Of a DNA stretch of 64,000 nucleotides, positions 42,060-53,000 are shown in pieces; position 1 is the stretch's first letter; the number at the start of each line of letters is the position of its first letter. The stretch spans positions 6,295,860 to 6,359,859 of the forward strand of contig CAJINV010000001.1 in the NCBI GenBank assembly GCA_905178155.1. The letters run 5' to 3'. The position numbers and the translations under genes are program-made. This DNA is from Amoebophrya sp. A120 (Eukaryota > Sar > Dinophyceae > Syndiniales > Amoebophryaceae). The notes under the pieces are model-generated. The model ran no database searches. It saw nothing but the letters and a program-made list of their open reading frames with translations, and was not told the origin of the DNA.

Positions 42060-43479
42060 TTTCGTTTCGTGTTGTCTTCGGCGGGTCGGCCTCACGAGTG
42101 CCCGTTTGAGCGACATTATTTTCAGTTCTTTTTCTTTGACTTTTACCCGCAGCACGATGTCAGAGGGGAAACAGGTTCCATTATGGCGTGAAACGAATAA
42201 CGACATTAGAGTTCAAAAGAATCGCGACCGGCAATGAGTACTTATCATCCAGATTATCCTGGCTCCCAGAAAGAATTCAAGATAAATTCCTGGAGGAAAG
42301 AGTGGAGATGTTTTTGAGGGATGAGAGTGGACTTCTTAAGCAACTTGACGTGGGAGAGCGCAGAAAATTGCCACGAGTACTTGCGAAAATGAAATCGATG
42401 TAGACGTTGCTCTGCCTCTCGCACTACGAGAACGAATTCGATTTGAGTGCCGTGCTTGCAACAATGACGATGGACGCACGGCGCGGCGGCCGTGGCGTGG
42501 TTCCAAAACCGCGCAAGTTCGGAGAAGGGAAATGGTGTCGACAGTGTTCGCATTGCTGAGAAGGCAGATACCTACGGGGCGAAGAGGGAGGGTTGGTCGC
42601 GCGCCGCAGTGCGCGCCCCGGAATGAAATTAATAGCGCATGGCGCTGCAACATACTGCCGCAATTTCGCCACTTTGTTCGAGCCGATGCGCCGGCGCGTT
42701 GTCGTTTACGACTTCGGTTGCTCGCCCCAGCGCCGCGCGCCGCCTTCCTACTACTGCCCTCCCCGCCTTTGCCGGCGGGCGCCGCCAGGCAATGAATACC
42801 CGCGGCCGCCGGTCCGCCGCGCCTTCGCAGCGGGCCGCGGGCCCTCCGCCCTGCCCGGCGGCCGGCGCCCCCCGCGGCCGCCCCGTTCCCGCGCGTCCCG
42901 CCCCGTGGCCCCGCCGCCTGGCCCCTTCGGTCCGACCGGCGCTGGCAGGCAGGCTCAGCGGGTCGCAGTGGGCTCCTCCGCACGTTCCCCCGGCGGGTTT
43001 ATCGCGAGATGCGTTGCCGGCGCGCGGGCGAGCTAGCTTCGGCCAGCCGGGGGGCCCCTCGGTGAGTTTGTCCCGCTCGCGGCCGGGTGAGGCTTTGCTT
43101 GGCAGGCGCCGGAATTGTCTGGGCGGCCCTTCTTTGGGTAGCGCGCCCAGAATTCGGGGTTGTCTGGGAATTTTGGCTTCCATTCTTGCTGTCGTGATGA
43201 AAGGCCGCGATAAAAGACACGGGCTACGCTCGGAGTTCGTTGTGTTCTGGTTGCAGAAGCAAGCGGAAAAAACCAAGGATCAGGATACCCAATCAGCGAA
43301 GTTGCGCCAAGTGTTGGCGTTGAGAGAGTGGCTCCGGAGTCGCGTCAAGCGTTGCTCGGCTCGTCTAACAAGAACCTTATATCGACCAAGGAGCGGCGTT
43401 ACGTGCGCAGTCTGATTTTGGTTTTTGACTTTGTGGTGCTTTGCCGCTCTTCGTCTCTTTTGTGTCTGTTTGAGTGGCA
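42060..43479 (+). repeat. GC-rich repeat unit A
   Basis: Starts with a leader-like segment (ggtcggcctcacgagtgccc ... cccgcagcacgatgtc), passes through the kinase relic, then a very GC-rich block (~42580-43160) ending tgggtagcgcgcccagaatt, then a piece with ggagcggcgttacgtgcg. Unit B repeats the block end and the following pieces in order. Confidence 0.65.
42418..42750 (+). pseudogene. Decayed copy of the kinase-like core of the 36618 gene
   Basis: Two fragments in different frames. LSHYENEFDLSAVLATMTMD (42418 on) matches the KYHYFDWNPVYATMTMD region of the intact gene. From 42623, LIAHGAATYCRNFATLFEPM followed by RRRVVVYDFGCSPQRRA matches its HGDAYVRNF...VVVYDFGCSEHQRRA. The catalytic Asp of HGD is Ala here, and the sequence between the fragments has drifted to very high GC. 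A relic rather than a gene. Confidence 0.65.
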
Positions 43480-44640
43480 TTCCCGTTTCGTGTTTTCGGC
43501 TGGTCGGCCACTTGAGTGCCAGTATGTCAGAGGGACAGAAGTGAGCTTCAGAAGTTTATTTTCGTTTGCCCGCAGCGTGATGTCGCTGCACCTGTTCCGA
43601 GGAGATGAAAATCATTGATTGTAACCGTTCTCCGCGTGGAGATCAAGTAGAATCTGACCAGCGTCCCGATGTTGAAGCATCTGCCCCTGGCGCACAGGCA
43701 ACGCAGGAAGAAAATATGATAATGACCGGCGTCGAACAGGGGCAGCGTGAAGAGGGAGAGGGGGACCGTTCCCCCGCGCGGGCGCCCTTATCCCCGCTTC
43801 GCCGAGTTGCAAAGCAGGGCAACAAGCAGACGCGGCTTATAATCGGGGCCGGTGATGGAGATGGCGAGGCCCGCACACCCGGAGCGCGCGGGCCCGCCTC
43901 GGAGGCAGGCGAGCGCTGAAACCAGACGAGCGCTGCTAGTGGGCCGCGGGCGGGCCCGCAGCCGGCAGCCTGCTCCGTGGCGGGGCGCCTATTGCAGGAG
44001 AGCCGGCCCCCCCGTGTGGCCGCCCCGCTCGCGCCCCCCCCCCGCCGCGTGCGGGCTAGCACAGTGGGCGCAGGCGCCGTTGGGGGACGCAGTGCATGCG
44101 CTCTTTTTTTCCGCCCACTGGCCTCATTCCATACGCGCCGTTTTTGGGCGAATTTCTTTCCATCCTCGCTCGGCCCGCCAACGGGGGCCGCATGCGGGCT
44201 CCGCTGGCTTGCGGCCAGCGAGGCTTTGGCGCCGGCAGTGCCTCGGCGGCCGGCCCTTCCATGGGTAGCGCGCCCGGAATAGGAGGCTGGTCGAAAGTTA
44301 TAGCCTATAATGTATATTCATGTTGTCGTGGAATGCCGCAACCAAACGCACAGGCAACGCTAGAAGTTGCGCTCTGTTGGCCGGAGAGAAATCAAGGAAC
44401 GGGATTGCCAATGAACTAAGCTGCGACAAGTCGACGTGGTGGCGCCGGGCGCTTGACTCCGGAGTCTGGTGCCGTGTTCGGCTCTAGCGAAGAGCCCCAT
44501 GTCCATGTCTACCGAGGAGCGGCGCCACGTGTGGAGCCTGTTAGTTTGTGGCCTTTGTCGCACATCATCAGGGTTGATTTAGTTGCATGCCCCTCCCTTC
44601 GTTCCTTTTGTGTTCGGGCAGCTTATTCTTTATTCAGTTT
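43480..44640 (+). repeat. GC-rich repeat unit B
   Basis: Starts with ggtcggccacttgagtgcca and the leader copy at 43580, then a GC-rich block (~43750-44280) that ends like unit A (gaggctttg, catgggtagcgcgcccggaa), then tactccggagtc-like and ggagcggcgccacgtgtgga pieces matching unit A's 3' part. The real gene's leader (ggtcggccacttgggtgcca) follows at once. Confidence 0.65.
43580..43618 (+). pseudogene. Duplicated 5' end of the secreted coiled-coil gene
   Basis: ATG TCG CTG CAC CTG TTC CGA..., the same first seven codons and the same preceding cccgcag as the functional start at 44740, but the frame stops after 12 codons. A partial leader copy without these codons also lies at 42150-42170. Confidence 0.75.
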
Positions 44641-44739
44641 TGCACTTCTGGTTGGTCGGCCACTTGGGTGCCAGTATGCATGGATGAGCGTCGACAGAAG
44701 CAAGTGAGCTCCGCTTCGTTTTCGTTTACCCGCAGCGCG

Positions 44740-47700
44740 ATGTCGCTGCACCTGTTCCGTCCGCGGAAGCGGGCATCACCATGGCCGAGCAAGCATGTCT
44801 CTCTGCTTCGTCTCTTCTTGCTTCCGGTGTCATGGTTGCCTGCCAGCCTGCTCCCGGTCGGGACCCGTGCGAAGCTCGCAACTCGCGCTGAAGGCAAGCA
44901 GCGAGCGATCACTAAGATCGTGAAGTTGTTGGAAAAGATGGAGGACCAACTGGAGAAGGACCAAGACGCCGACGACGACGCGAAGACGAAGATGGACTGC
45001 TGGTGCAAGAACAACGCGCTGGAGAAGACCGACGCGGTGAAGCAGAAGGAGGCGGAGATTCGGCAGTTGAACAGCGAGATCGCGGCGCAGGGAGCGGAGG
45101 CGGCCCGGCTCAAGCTATCTTTGGAGCAACTGGAGAAGGATCTCGCCGAGAACGCGCAGGAAATCGTCGAGGCGGAGGAGCGGCGGGAGCGCGAACACGA
45201 GGAAAACCAGAAGGCCATCCTGGAGCTGACCGAGTCCGTCGGCCAAATTAACTCCGCAATCGTCGTGCTGCGTAAAAACACCGACTCGGCCCGCGCGGGC
45301 GCGGTGCTGATGAAGTTGAAGAGCAAGGTGCAGGCTGGCGGTCAGGCCAGCTTGCTATCCGCGGCTCTACGCGAGAAATTGTTCGGGCTAAACCAACTTT
45401 CAGCTACAGCTTCTACATCCGAACAGAAGATTTCTGCGAATTACAAAGCAACCGCCACTTCTCCTCCTTCGAAGGGGGCCAGTTTTCTGCAGGCAGACCA
45501 GACGGAGCAGCAGACGCCACTAGACACCACCTCCGTGGTAAGCATGCTGACGGAGATGCAGGTGACGTTCCAGGCTAACCTGCAAGAGACCGAGCAGCGA
45601 GAGGAACAGGCAGTGACCGCGTACCTGCAGTTACGCGAGGATCGGAGCCAGCAGGCGGAGCGCATGCGCGAGCAGCGCACGACCAAGCACGAGGCGCTTG
45701 CGCGGGCGGTCGAGGCGGAAGCGGACGCGAAGGTCGCCCTGTCCGAGGCCGAAGAGATGCTGGACTCACTGGACGGCTGGATCAGCGAGGCACGGAAAAT
45801 TTGCGCGGAAGCCGAAGACATGTACGCAGTCCGAACGAAAGAGCGCTCGGAGGAACGGAAAGCACTCGGGGAAGCTGTTGGGGTACAGAAATTCTGTTTG
45901 TTTCAGACGAGGCACTTCTCTTTTTTTTGTTTGTGCATGATCAGCCAGCGTCTCCGTCTTGTTCATCACATTCACTACAAGTTCACGCACAGCTCCTCCA
46001 GAAAGTTGACTGGAACATGCGCGCCAGCAACAAGGTTTTTGTTTCTGAAATCTACTTCATCTACTGACAAAGATCACCCTTGTTTTGCATTCGCTTTACA
46101 TGCCATGGAATACGTTTATGTTATCGTTAGTATGAAACTACTTCAACATGATATACCACCAGATCCTCGCATCCGATGAAGCCCGGGACGCGTTCAAGAA
46201 GGTGCAGCCACTGGAAGGAACCTCCGGCGCGGCAACGAGCTTTTTGCAGTTGGGTGTTTGGCGGTCGCCGGCCATGTCGTTGATTACCTCCGCGTCGGTG
46301 CAGATGGAGCGCTTGTTCCGCCCGATTTTCGAGCTGGACACCAACGGGCGCAGAAAGCAACTGGCGGTGGAACTGCTTCAGGCGGCCAAAATCAAGAAGG
46401 AACAACTGCGGCAGACTCCGAGCGGCGAGCGCACCGGAAAAGCGCTGGACAGTGTGGTGGAGCGGATTCTCGGCTTGATTGCCGACCTCAAATCCGAGAA
46501 CCGCGAGGAGCAAATCGAGAAGGCGCGGTGCCAGAAGAGCATGCACGACCACAGTCTGGAGGACCAGCGACTGAGCAACGAGGTCCAGAAGACCGAGACC
46601 GAGGAGGGGCTGTTGCAGGGCAAGTTGGAAGGGCTCGAAAAAGACGAGGAGCAGGCGAAGGAGGAGAAGAAGGACCTGGAAAAGCAGATGGCCAAGGCCG
46701 AGAAAAACCACGAAGCGGAAAAAGCGGATCTGGAAACGCAGATTGGCGACCAGATCGCTGTGCAAAAACTGCTGATCCGCGCTTTGCGGGCTCTTCAAGC
46801 CTTCTACGACAAGAAAGCCAGCGCCGACGAACTGGAGGAAACGATGGGAGACGATAGTAGTGCCGCGACCACCACCGTTCCTGCGACTTTGTTCGTCCAG
46901 AAAACATCAAGCGGCGTCAGTGCCGCGACTGCCCTCCGGCGCTTTAGGCAGGACCCACCCCCGCCACAATTCCAGGCGTATGAAGCACACGACTACCGCC
47001 ACGGGGTCTTGCAGATGCTCGAAAACGTCAAAAACGAGGCTGTTGTATCAAAATGAAATGTGTTTGTTGATGTCGATGTAGAATTTTATTTTACAACAGT
47101 GGTGCCTTTCGGCAGATAGAGCAAGGGCGTAGCAAAAATGAGGATGAAGTTGTACTTAGGCCGTCTAGGCAGCATTTCGAGAACAATTAAGGTACTACAT
47201 AGTTTTCTCGGTCCAAAGGGTATCAGCAAAGCCACCAGAGCGAAACGAACTGAAGATCAAAGATCTTTCAAAACATGATCTCCGAACTCATTAGACGTCC
47301 CAAATCAACGTCAACCTGATGTTCTTGTGTCAGCACAAAAGATCCTACAGCATCAAGAACCCCTTTCCTTTGCATAGCACAGTGCCCAGCAGCAGTTGGA
47401 GCGGTCTATGTCGGAAGCGATCGCGAACTACGGCGCATTGGTGTCGGAGAACACCAAAACGATGGAGGCACTGCAAACGAAGCTGGCCGACCTGGACGCG
47501 GAGCAGGCAGCGACCACGAAAGACCTGTCGGCAACACAGGAGGAGCTGAAGAACTTGAAGGCCGAACACTACACACTGACGGAAGCCATGGCAGGGGAGC
47601 GGAAACTGTGTCTGCCCGTCCTCGAGAAGTTCGCGCAAAACCAGGAGGCGCGCACGCGCGAAGCAGAGGCGCTGAACGAAGCCATCGCTATCCTCAAGGG

Positions 47701-47752
47701 TGCCGACATCGACTCAGGTGAATTCGCGGAAAAAACTCTCGGGAACCCGTGA
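44740..47752 (+). CDS. Secreted coiled-coil protein (dinoflagellate-type)
   Basis: Exons 44740-45882, 46163-47044 and 47390-47752; 795 residues. An N-terminal basic stretch and hydrophobic core (LLRLFLLPVSWLPASLLPVG) form a signal peptide or anchor. The rest is almost all coiled coil with a recognisable pattern: ITKIVKLLEKMEDQLEKDQD, KMDCWCKNN, TDAVKQKEAEIRQLNSEIAA, LASDEARDAFKK, CLPVLEKFAQNQEARTREAE, ALNEAIAILKGAD. The CWC motif and EAI.IL pattern match a protein family I associate with dinoflagellates (from memory; function unknown). Joins EAVG-ILASDEARD and NEAV-QQLERSMSE fit that pattern. The sequence tttcgtttacccgcag just before the ATG is a strong 3' splice site and may be a trans-splicing acceptor. 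Upstream there are two partial copies of this leader. Confidence 0.8.
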
Positions 47753-48753
47753 TTGAAAAGCGGAGGATTAATGTTTCATCCAGCATTGTGACGGACGAAC
47801 ACAGGTCGACACAGTTCTAGTTGCGCTTTTTTTTCCTGAAACTTCTTCATTCGTCGACGCAAAATGAAGGGGGAAACACAGTCAGATTCCATCTAATTGC
47901 AGGGAAAACTTTTGTGTCCGTACTGGCGCCGGTGAAGCGAGGACAATAGCGAGGTATTTTATGTATGATGCTGGCGAGCAAAATGCCCATGCCACGGGCG
48001 ACGTTTACTAAACCTCGTTCAAGAACATTGTACCCAGTGACAGGAGCTGGATCTGCACGTAGAAAATGCTGACCCTGCCTGAAGCTTTTTTTCTTTTCTA
48101 TCACTTTGCATCTGAGTGAAGGTGAACAGCACAGCAAAACCAAATTGAAATTCTTTCGACTTTCGCTAATATGTTGGAAGCGGCGAAAGATAACGACCAA
48201 GTGACGCGGAGTGTTCAACATGCAATCATCCCCGTTTTCTCTTTCGAGAACATTTTTCTAAGTAATTGACTCTGGTGACTACAAATAAACAGCGTCTTTT
48301 GAAGTAGCGAAGCGACGCGGTCGTAAAACTCAAAGTCGTGCTTATGTTGAGAGGATAGAACAGAACTACTGGACAGAAGCAGAACTACCATCGTGCAGAA
48401 CCGCACGCGCAATTGCAATTGCATCAAATGCTGTATGGCAAGTCATCAGTCGGGCAACCACCAACACGAACGTCTCCTCACGGCGGGGCTCGTGCTTCTA
48501 TCTTCGGAATATCACAAGCTGAATTGCGAAAAATCAATACTTCCTTCTACAACAGTCTTGGTTGAAGAATACTAGAACATCATGCCCACAATCAATAAGG
48601 CTCTGCTCCTGATGTGCGGCTAGGTGGGTAGAGGAAAAACAGACAGTTTAGCTACGCCATGACGACGACGAGAGACCTAGTAAAGCTAAACTAAATAAAA
48701 CTCTAATTTTGTACAGCAACTGTAACTGACACGAATTCTCAAAATCATTCAAA
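47753..48753. other. Intergenic, no supported gene
   Basis: About 1 kb without a supported frame. The last 30 bp form the A-rich leader of the CKS1 gene. Confidence 0.5.
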
Positions 48754-49412
48754 ATGCCGCACTATCCGGACGAAATCGAGTACAGTGAAAAGTATCAAGA
48801 CGACACCTACGATTACCAATTGGGATTCGTTTTCAGCAATAAAGTCAAAATGAAACTTTGTCATGTGCTGGTCGTGCAATTTCAGTAAAAATAAGAAGTA
48901 TCCGCACCACGACCATTCGTACGAGTAAATTCATACATTTCATTGCTGAAACGAATTTCGTTTGGATGACCAGTACCGACACGTGATATTGCCGAAGCAC
49001 ATAGCAAAGAAGATGTACGCGAGCTATGGGTAAGTACGATGCTAATCTTTGAACTGGTTCTTGTTGAAGCGGTTGAAGAGTCGCGTCAGAAGTAAGACGA
49101 CAGCACTGGCATGTTTTTCTTTCTGATGCCGTCGTAGTAACGTTGCGACAGCGCGTACGCGTTTCATAATAATTGTTTTTCTACTTCGGGAAAAGGTAAA
49201 ACATACCCGTCTTCAATTACAACAGCCGCAATCTTTTGTCGGAAGACCAATGGCGGGGACTCGGCGTGCAGCAGAGTCGCGGGTGGATGCATTACGAGTG
49301 TCATAGACCCGAACCACACATCCTGTTGTTTCGCCGCCCGCTCGGTACAAACCCGCTCACCGGTATGGTCGAGGATCCGAATCTAGCCGCGCAGCAAGCC
49401 GTCGTGGCCTGA
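48754..49412 (+). CDS. CKS1: Cyclin-dependent kinase regulatory subunit CKS1
   Basis: Three exons, 48754-48813, 48974-49029 and 49226-49412; 100 residues. No single open frame shows it; it was found by reading exon fragments. Protein: [20 protein letters not shown], then [19 protein letters not shown], then [40 protein letters not shown], and a tail [20 protein letters not shown]. These match the CKS family: the phosphate-binding Arg/Trp residues, the [14 protein letters not shown] strand that mediates strand exchange, and SEDQWRxLGVQQS. It binds CDK and phosphothreonine on substrates to drive cell-cycle transitions. The ~18-residue tail is longer than in animals. Intron 1 is an inverted-repeat element; intron 2 (49030-49225) is an ordinary GTAAGT...CAG. 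Confidence 0.95.
48814..48973 (+). mobile_element. Introner-like intron with inverted repeats and TACC direct repeat (CKS1)
   Basis: 160 bp. TACC occurs at both edges (48814-48817 and 48974-48977), as expected of a target-site duplication. Just inside, ggattcgttttcagcaat (48823-48840) pairs with attgctgaaacgaattt (48942-48958), allowing one gap. Interior aaactttgtcatgtgctgg (48853-48871) matches the core of the other inverted-repeat introns. With an AG acceptor the donor is TA, so the intron is TA...AG. The CKS protein alignment proves removal. Confidence 0.85.
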
Positions 49413-50075
49413 TGATGTTGATTCTCTGTGAGCTGGGTCGTGAAATCAATCAAGCGACTCTGGATCATGATGTGGTCGTGTGCAGCAGCTGTACTTTTTG
49501 TTGAAGCAGGATTGAAGACTGCGGATACTTTCGCGTGTGAAAGAACTTGTCTCGGACGGAGCAGGTCCACACGACAATGATCGCAAATGCGATTCGAGAG
49601 GTGCAGTTGAACTCCATCAACTCGGACAAACCAGTTGCAGAGAAGCAATCCAAGAGACGCCCCAAAAGAAATTGTCGCGGACACGTTTTGCGTCTATTCG
49701 GGCCCCTGGGTAGAAGTAGGAACATGCTGCTGCATTCTTTCAGAGCCGTCCGTGTTCTCGCTTTCCTGTTCCATTCCTGGTAGGTGGCGCGACCACGAGT
49801 TTTCTTTGGCCACAATCTCGGTCGTCCCCCTCCCCCCACCTAATAGTGATAAATCTAGCTACTACATGGAAGATATCAATAGCGACGGCGAAACTCTGAT
49901 CAATTTAAATTTCTATACCAGCCAACGCATGATGAAATACAAATATGAATTTAAAGAACCACTGCTAAGGTAGTAGTAGAAGAGGGTAGAAGGTTCGTAT
50001 TTGATAGACGCCTCCGTCCCCCCCGCTGAGTGAGCAGACAGCACATGCTGTAAGTAGCAAATCACGTGAAGAACT
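49413..50075. other. Intergenic, no supported gene
   Basis: About 660 bp. Short frames only; no recognised repeat or RNA. Confidence 0.5.
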
Positions 50076-53000
50076 ATGTGCGTCCCGTTGCTTAAGCTTA
50101 TCAAACGAGGAAGATTTCAGTCGCGGCACATAAAGAATGCTCCACTCGTTTCGTCGCGGTTGTTTGTGTTGCACAAAAGCTTCCGAGATATGCTGGCGTT
50201 GTTTTCCATCATCGTCGTTCTCGTCACCTCTTTGCTACCTGCTCCAGCGGTCGCGCTTGCGCTCGGTTTTGGAAAGGCAGGGCTAGCGGGAACGAGAAGC
50301 GCGGAGGCGGAGGCGCATCAACAGCACCAAGAGTCCGTGACTAATTTCTACCGAAATTTCCCTAGTCATGGTTCAACAAATGATGCTCAATTCATTCCTA
50401 GTACCACTGCGGGGGGACGAGGACCCGAAGCAGCTGCAGCAGTCGCTCCGTATGACTGCCCAGCGAATGGGATTTATTTTGCGATCGAACACGACGGCCA
50501 GGACGCGAACAATAGTCCAAAAGCCCGTGGATCAGCCTCTTCTGCTAGCCCAGGAACCAACATCAACTCTGTTGGTGCTTACCTCCCACCTCTCCGACTC
50601 GCCAAATCTGCTTTTGTCTACTCGCCCTCCGCGGGCCTGCAACACGGCGAAAGCTGGTCGGAAGATGCGGAGCAGGCTCGCGTCGCGGCAAAGCTGACAC
50701 AGAAGCGCGAAGAGCTGACCGAGGTTGGAGAGCGGATCTGGGAATTGGTGCGAGCCTTTTCCTCTTCGCCTGCCGCAACACCGAATCCTCATGATGGTGT
50801 AGTTGTACCAGCAGTCTCGCCCCCCGCGCAGAAGGATCCGGTGCGGTTTTTGCGCGACAAGCTGCGCAACTGGAACGCCGTTTCCGCGCAGGAACGCCAT
50901 CGGCTTGCGACGTCACTTGCTGGAGTATTGGACGTCGAAGGGGGCGAGACCGTTTTTGAGTACACGACAAAGCTGCTCGAGACGAAATTGCTGCTGGTTC
51001 GCGAGATCGCACAAATGCAAACGGAAGCCACGGAACTATCAAGAGTTGCGCGAAAAGGTTCCAAAAATAGATCGTCGGTCCGACCGCGCCCGCGGATCCG
51101 CGACCTGGGCACGCCAGTTGACCTCGAAGCGGGGTTGGGGGATGGCGGGGGCGAGGGGATCATGGGGCCGACTGATAACGCGGTAGAAGATACGAACCTG
51201 GGTGGAACAAGGCGAGCAGATATCAGCACACTCTTTGAAGTTATCGATCCTTCTTCGACCTCTCGATCGCGTGAAGCGCGAGCTACGCCTGCTACGACAA
51301 GTGATATGAATGAGCCACGTCGAGCTGTTTTTTCGATGCAGGAATGCCTTGCTGAAGGCATGAACGCGGCGCCCTTAGGAACAACGGCGAATGATCTTCG
51401 CGCGCACAATGCCACAACTCGAGAAATTTCCGCACTCGTAACACTACCGCACCAACTTCGTTCTTGCGATTCGGGCAGAAAGCTGCGGTTAGTCGCTTCT
51501 CCAGTTTTGTGCGACAACGGTATCATCTACGCCGGGGGCGTTCCGCTTTACGCACTGCAGACCGGGCAGCTCTGGAACCGGAGCGGGGCTTTCGCGTTTG
51601 ACCCCGCGCAGCCCTGGCCAGGTGGGCAAGGGGGCCGTGGTGGCGGGGCCTTCGAGCAATTTTCTGTGTACCTCGAGGAGAACTACAAAGGGCATCGGAA
51701 AAGAGTCCTGTACATCGTGCCCTTCGGGACCGCCGCGACGGTGCGAGACACAACTTCACCTCTTGCAGCTGCGTCTCCCGTAATTACCAACTGCCCGCGC
51801 GGAGAGTATTTGGCACCTGCTGCGCACAAGTCGAAGACGGTGCGCTTCGTCAGCTCCCATGACTATGCACTGGGTGAGAAAATATTTGCTGCCGGGGACT
51901 ACCGGGAGCTAACCGAGCTCAATTTGCAGCGGAGTCTGAGAGACATGCACTGGGAGCCGCACGTCGACCTCATGCAGATGGAAAGAACGCAGCGTCCGCT
52001 ACAGGCAGTTGATGTGGAGACAGGACATCTTCAGCAACACAAACACTCAGCGACCGCCGAGTCCACCGTGACGCACAGCCTTTTTTGTCTCAGCCCCGGA
52101 CTCATCGGCAGTTCGTTGGATCCAAATTATGTGCTGCAGCTCTTCGACAAATCTCACGCAAAGAAGTTTTTTTTCGAACAGGATGACCGCGTTACCGCAA
52201 CACGAGCTGGTGAAGAGCTACAACTTGAATCGTCATCCTCTGCCCGTCAGATGAATTTTCGAGAGAAGTTCGAAGGTGGTGCTACTGCAGCTTCGACAGC
52301 AAAAGCCGGTAAAGACCGGCCGTCAGCATCTCTGATTCAAGCCGGCATGCAGCTTATTGGAGGTTTGATAGGAACGCCGCGCGATGGTGTCGAGCATGGA
52401 GGAACGACAGCAAACCATACCGGGCGGGCTGCCAGTCATGAAGCAAAAGTTCTTCACAGCACGACTTTCGCTGCATTTGCTGAGCCTTGGACCACCAGTA
52501 CAGAGTTCTTCGGGGACCACCAGAGCGGAACAGGGCAGACTCCGACGGTACTAGGCCTGTCAAGTAGTATCAACTCTTTTGAAGACGATATTTCCAAACT
52601 TGTCGAGGAGGGAACACCAGCACCCGCATCTGCCCAGCAGCATTTGGAGGTACCGCCCGGCGGCGAGGGGGGACGAAGCTTGGTCTTCAGCTCCATACCA
52701 TCAAGCGGGGCCGCTGCTGCTGCAACTTCCAGCGGACTGCAAAGTGAAGTGCCGAGTCTTCAGCTTGCACCGAATCTGCAGACGTACTCGCCGTCAAAAC
52801 TTGCGGAAGTTCCATTCCACAGGCTGAAGTTTGTCTCGACCGCCATTGACCGCACCGGCCGCGGACACTTCTTTCACTACCTGTCTTGCGGTCAAGATGT
52901 TCTTGCCCCGGAGCTTGCTGCGGCCTCGGCACGTTCCCTCGAATGGGACGGACGAGCAGAAGACCACGACGGGGCTGTGCGACTGCAGATTTTGCAGTAT

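Noticed and set aside
42639-43415. 258-codon plus-strand frame and matching minus frames in the GC-rich block
   Set aside because: All frames stay open because the block is nearly all G and C; the peptides are Pro/Arg/Ala strings with no family pattern.
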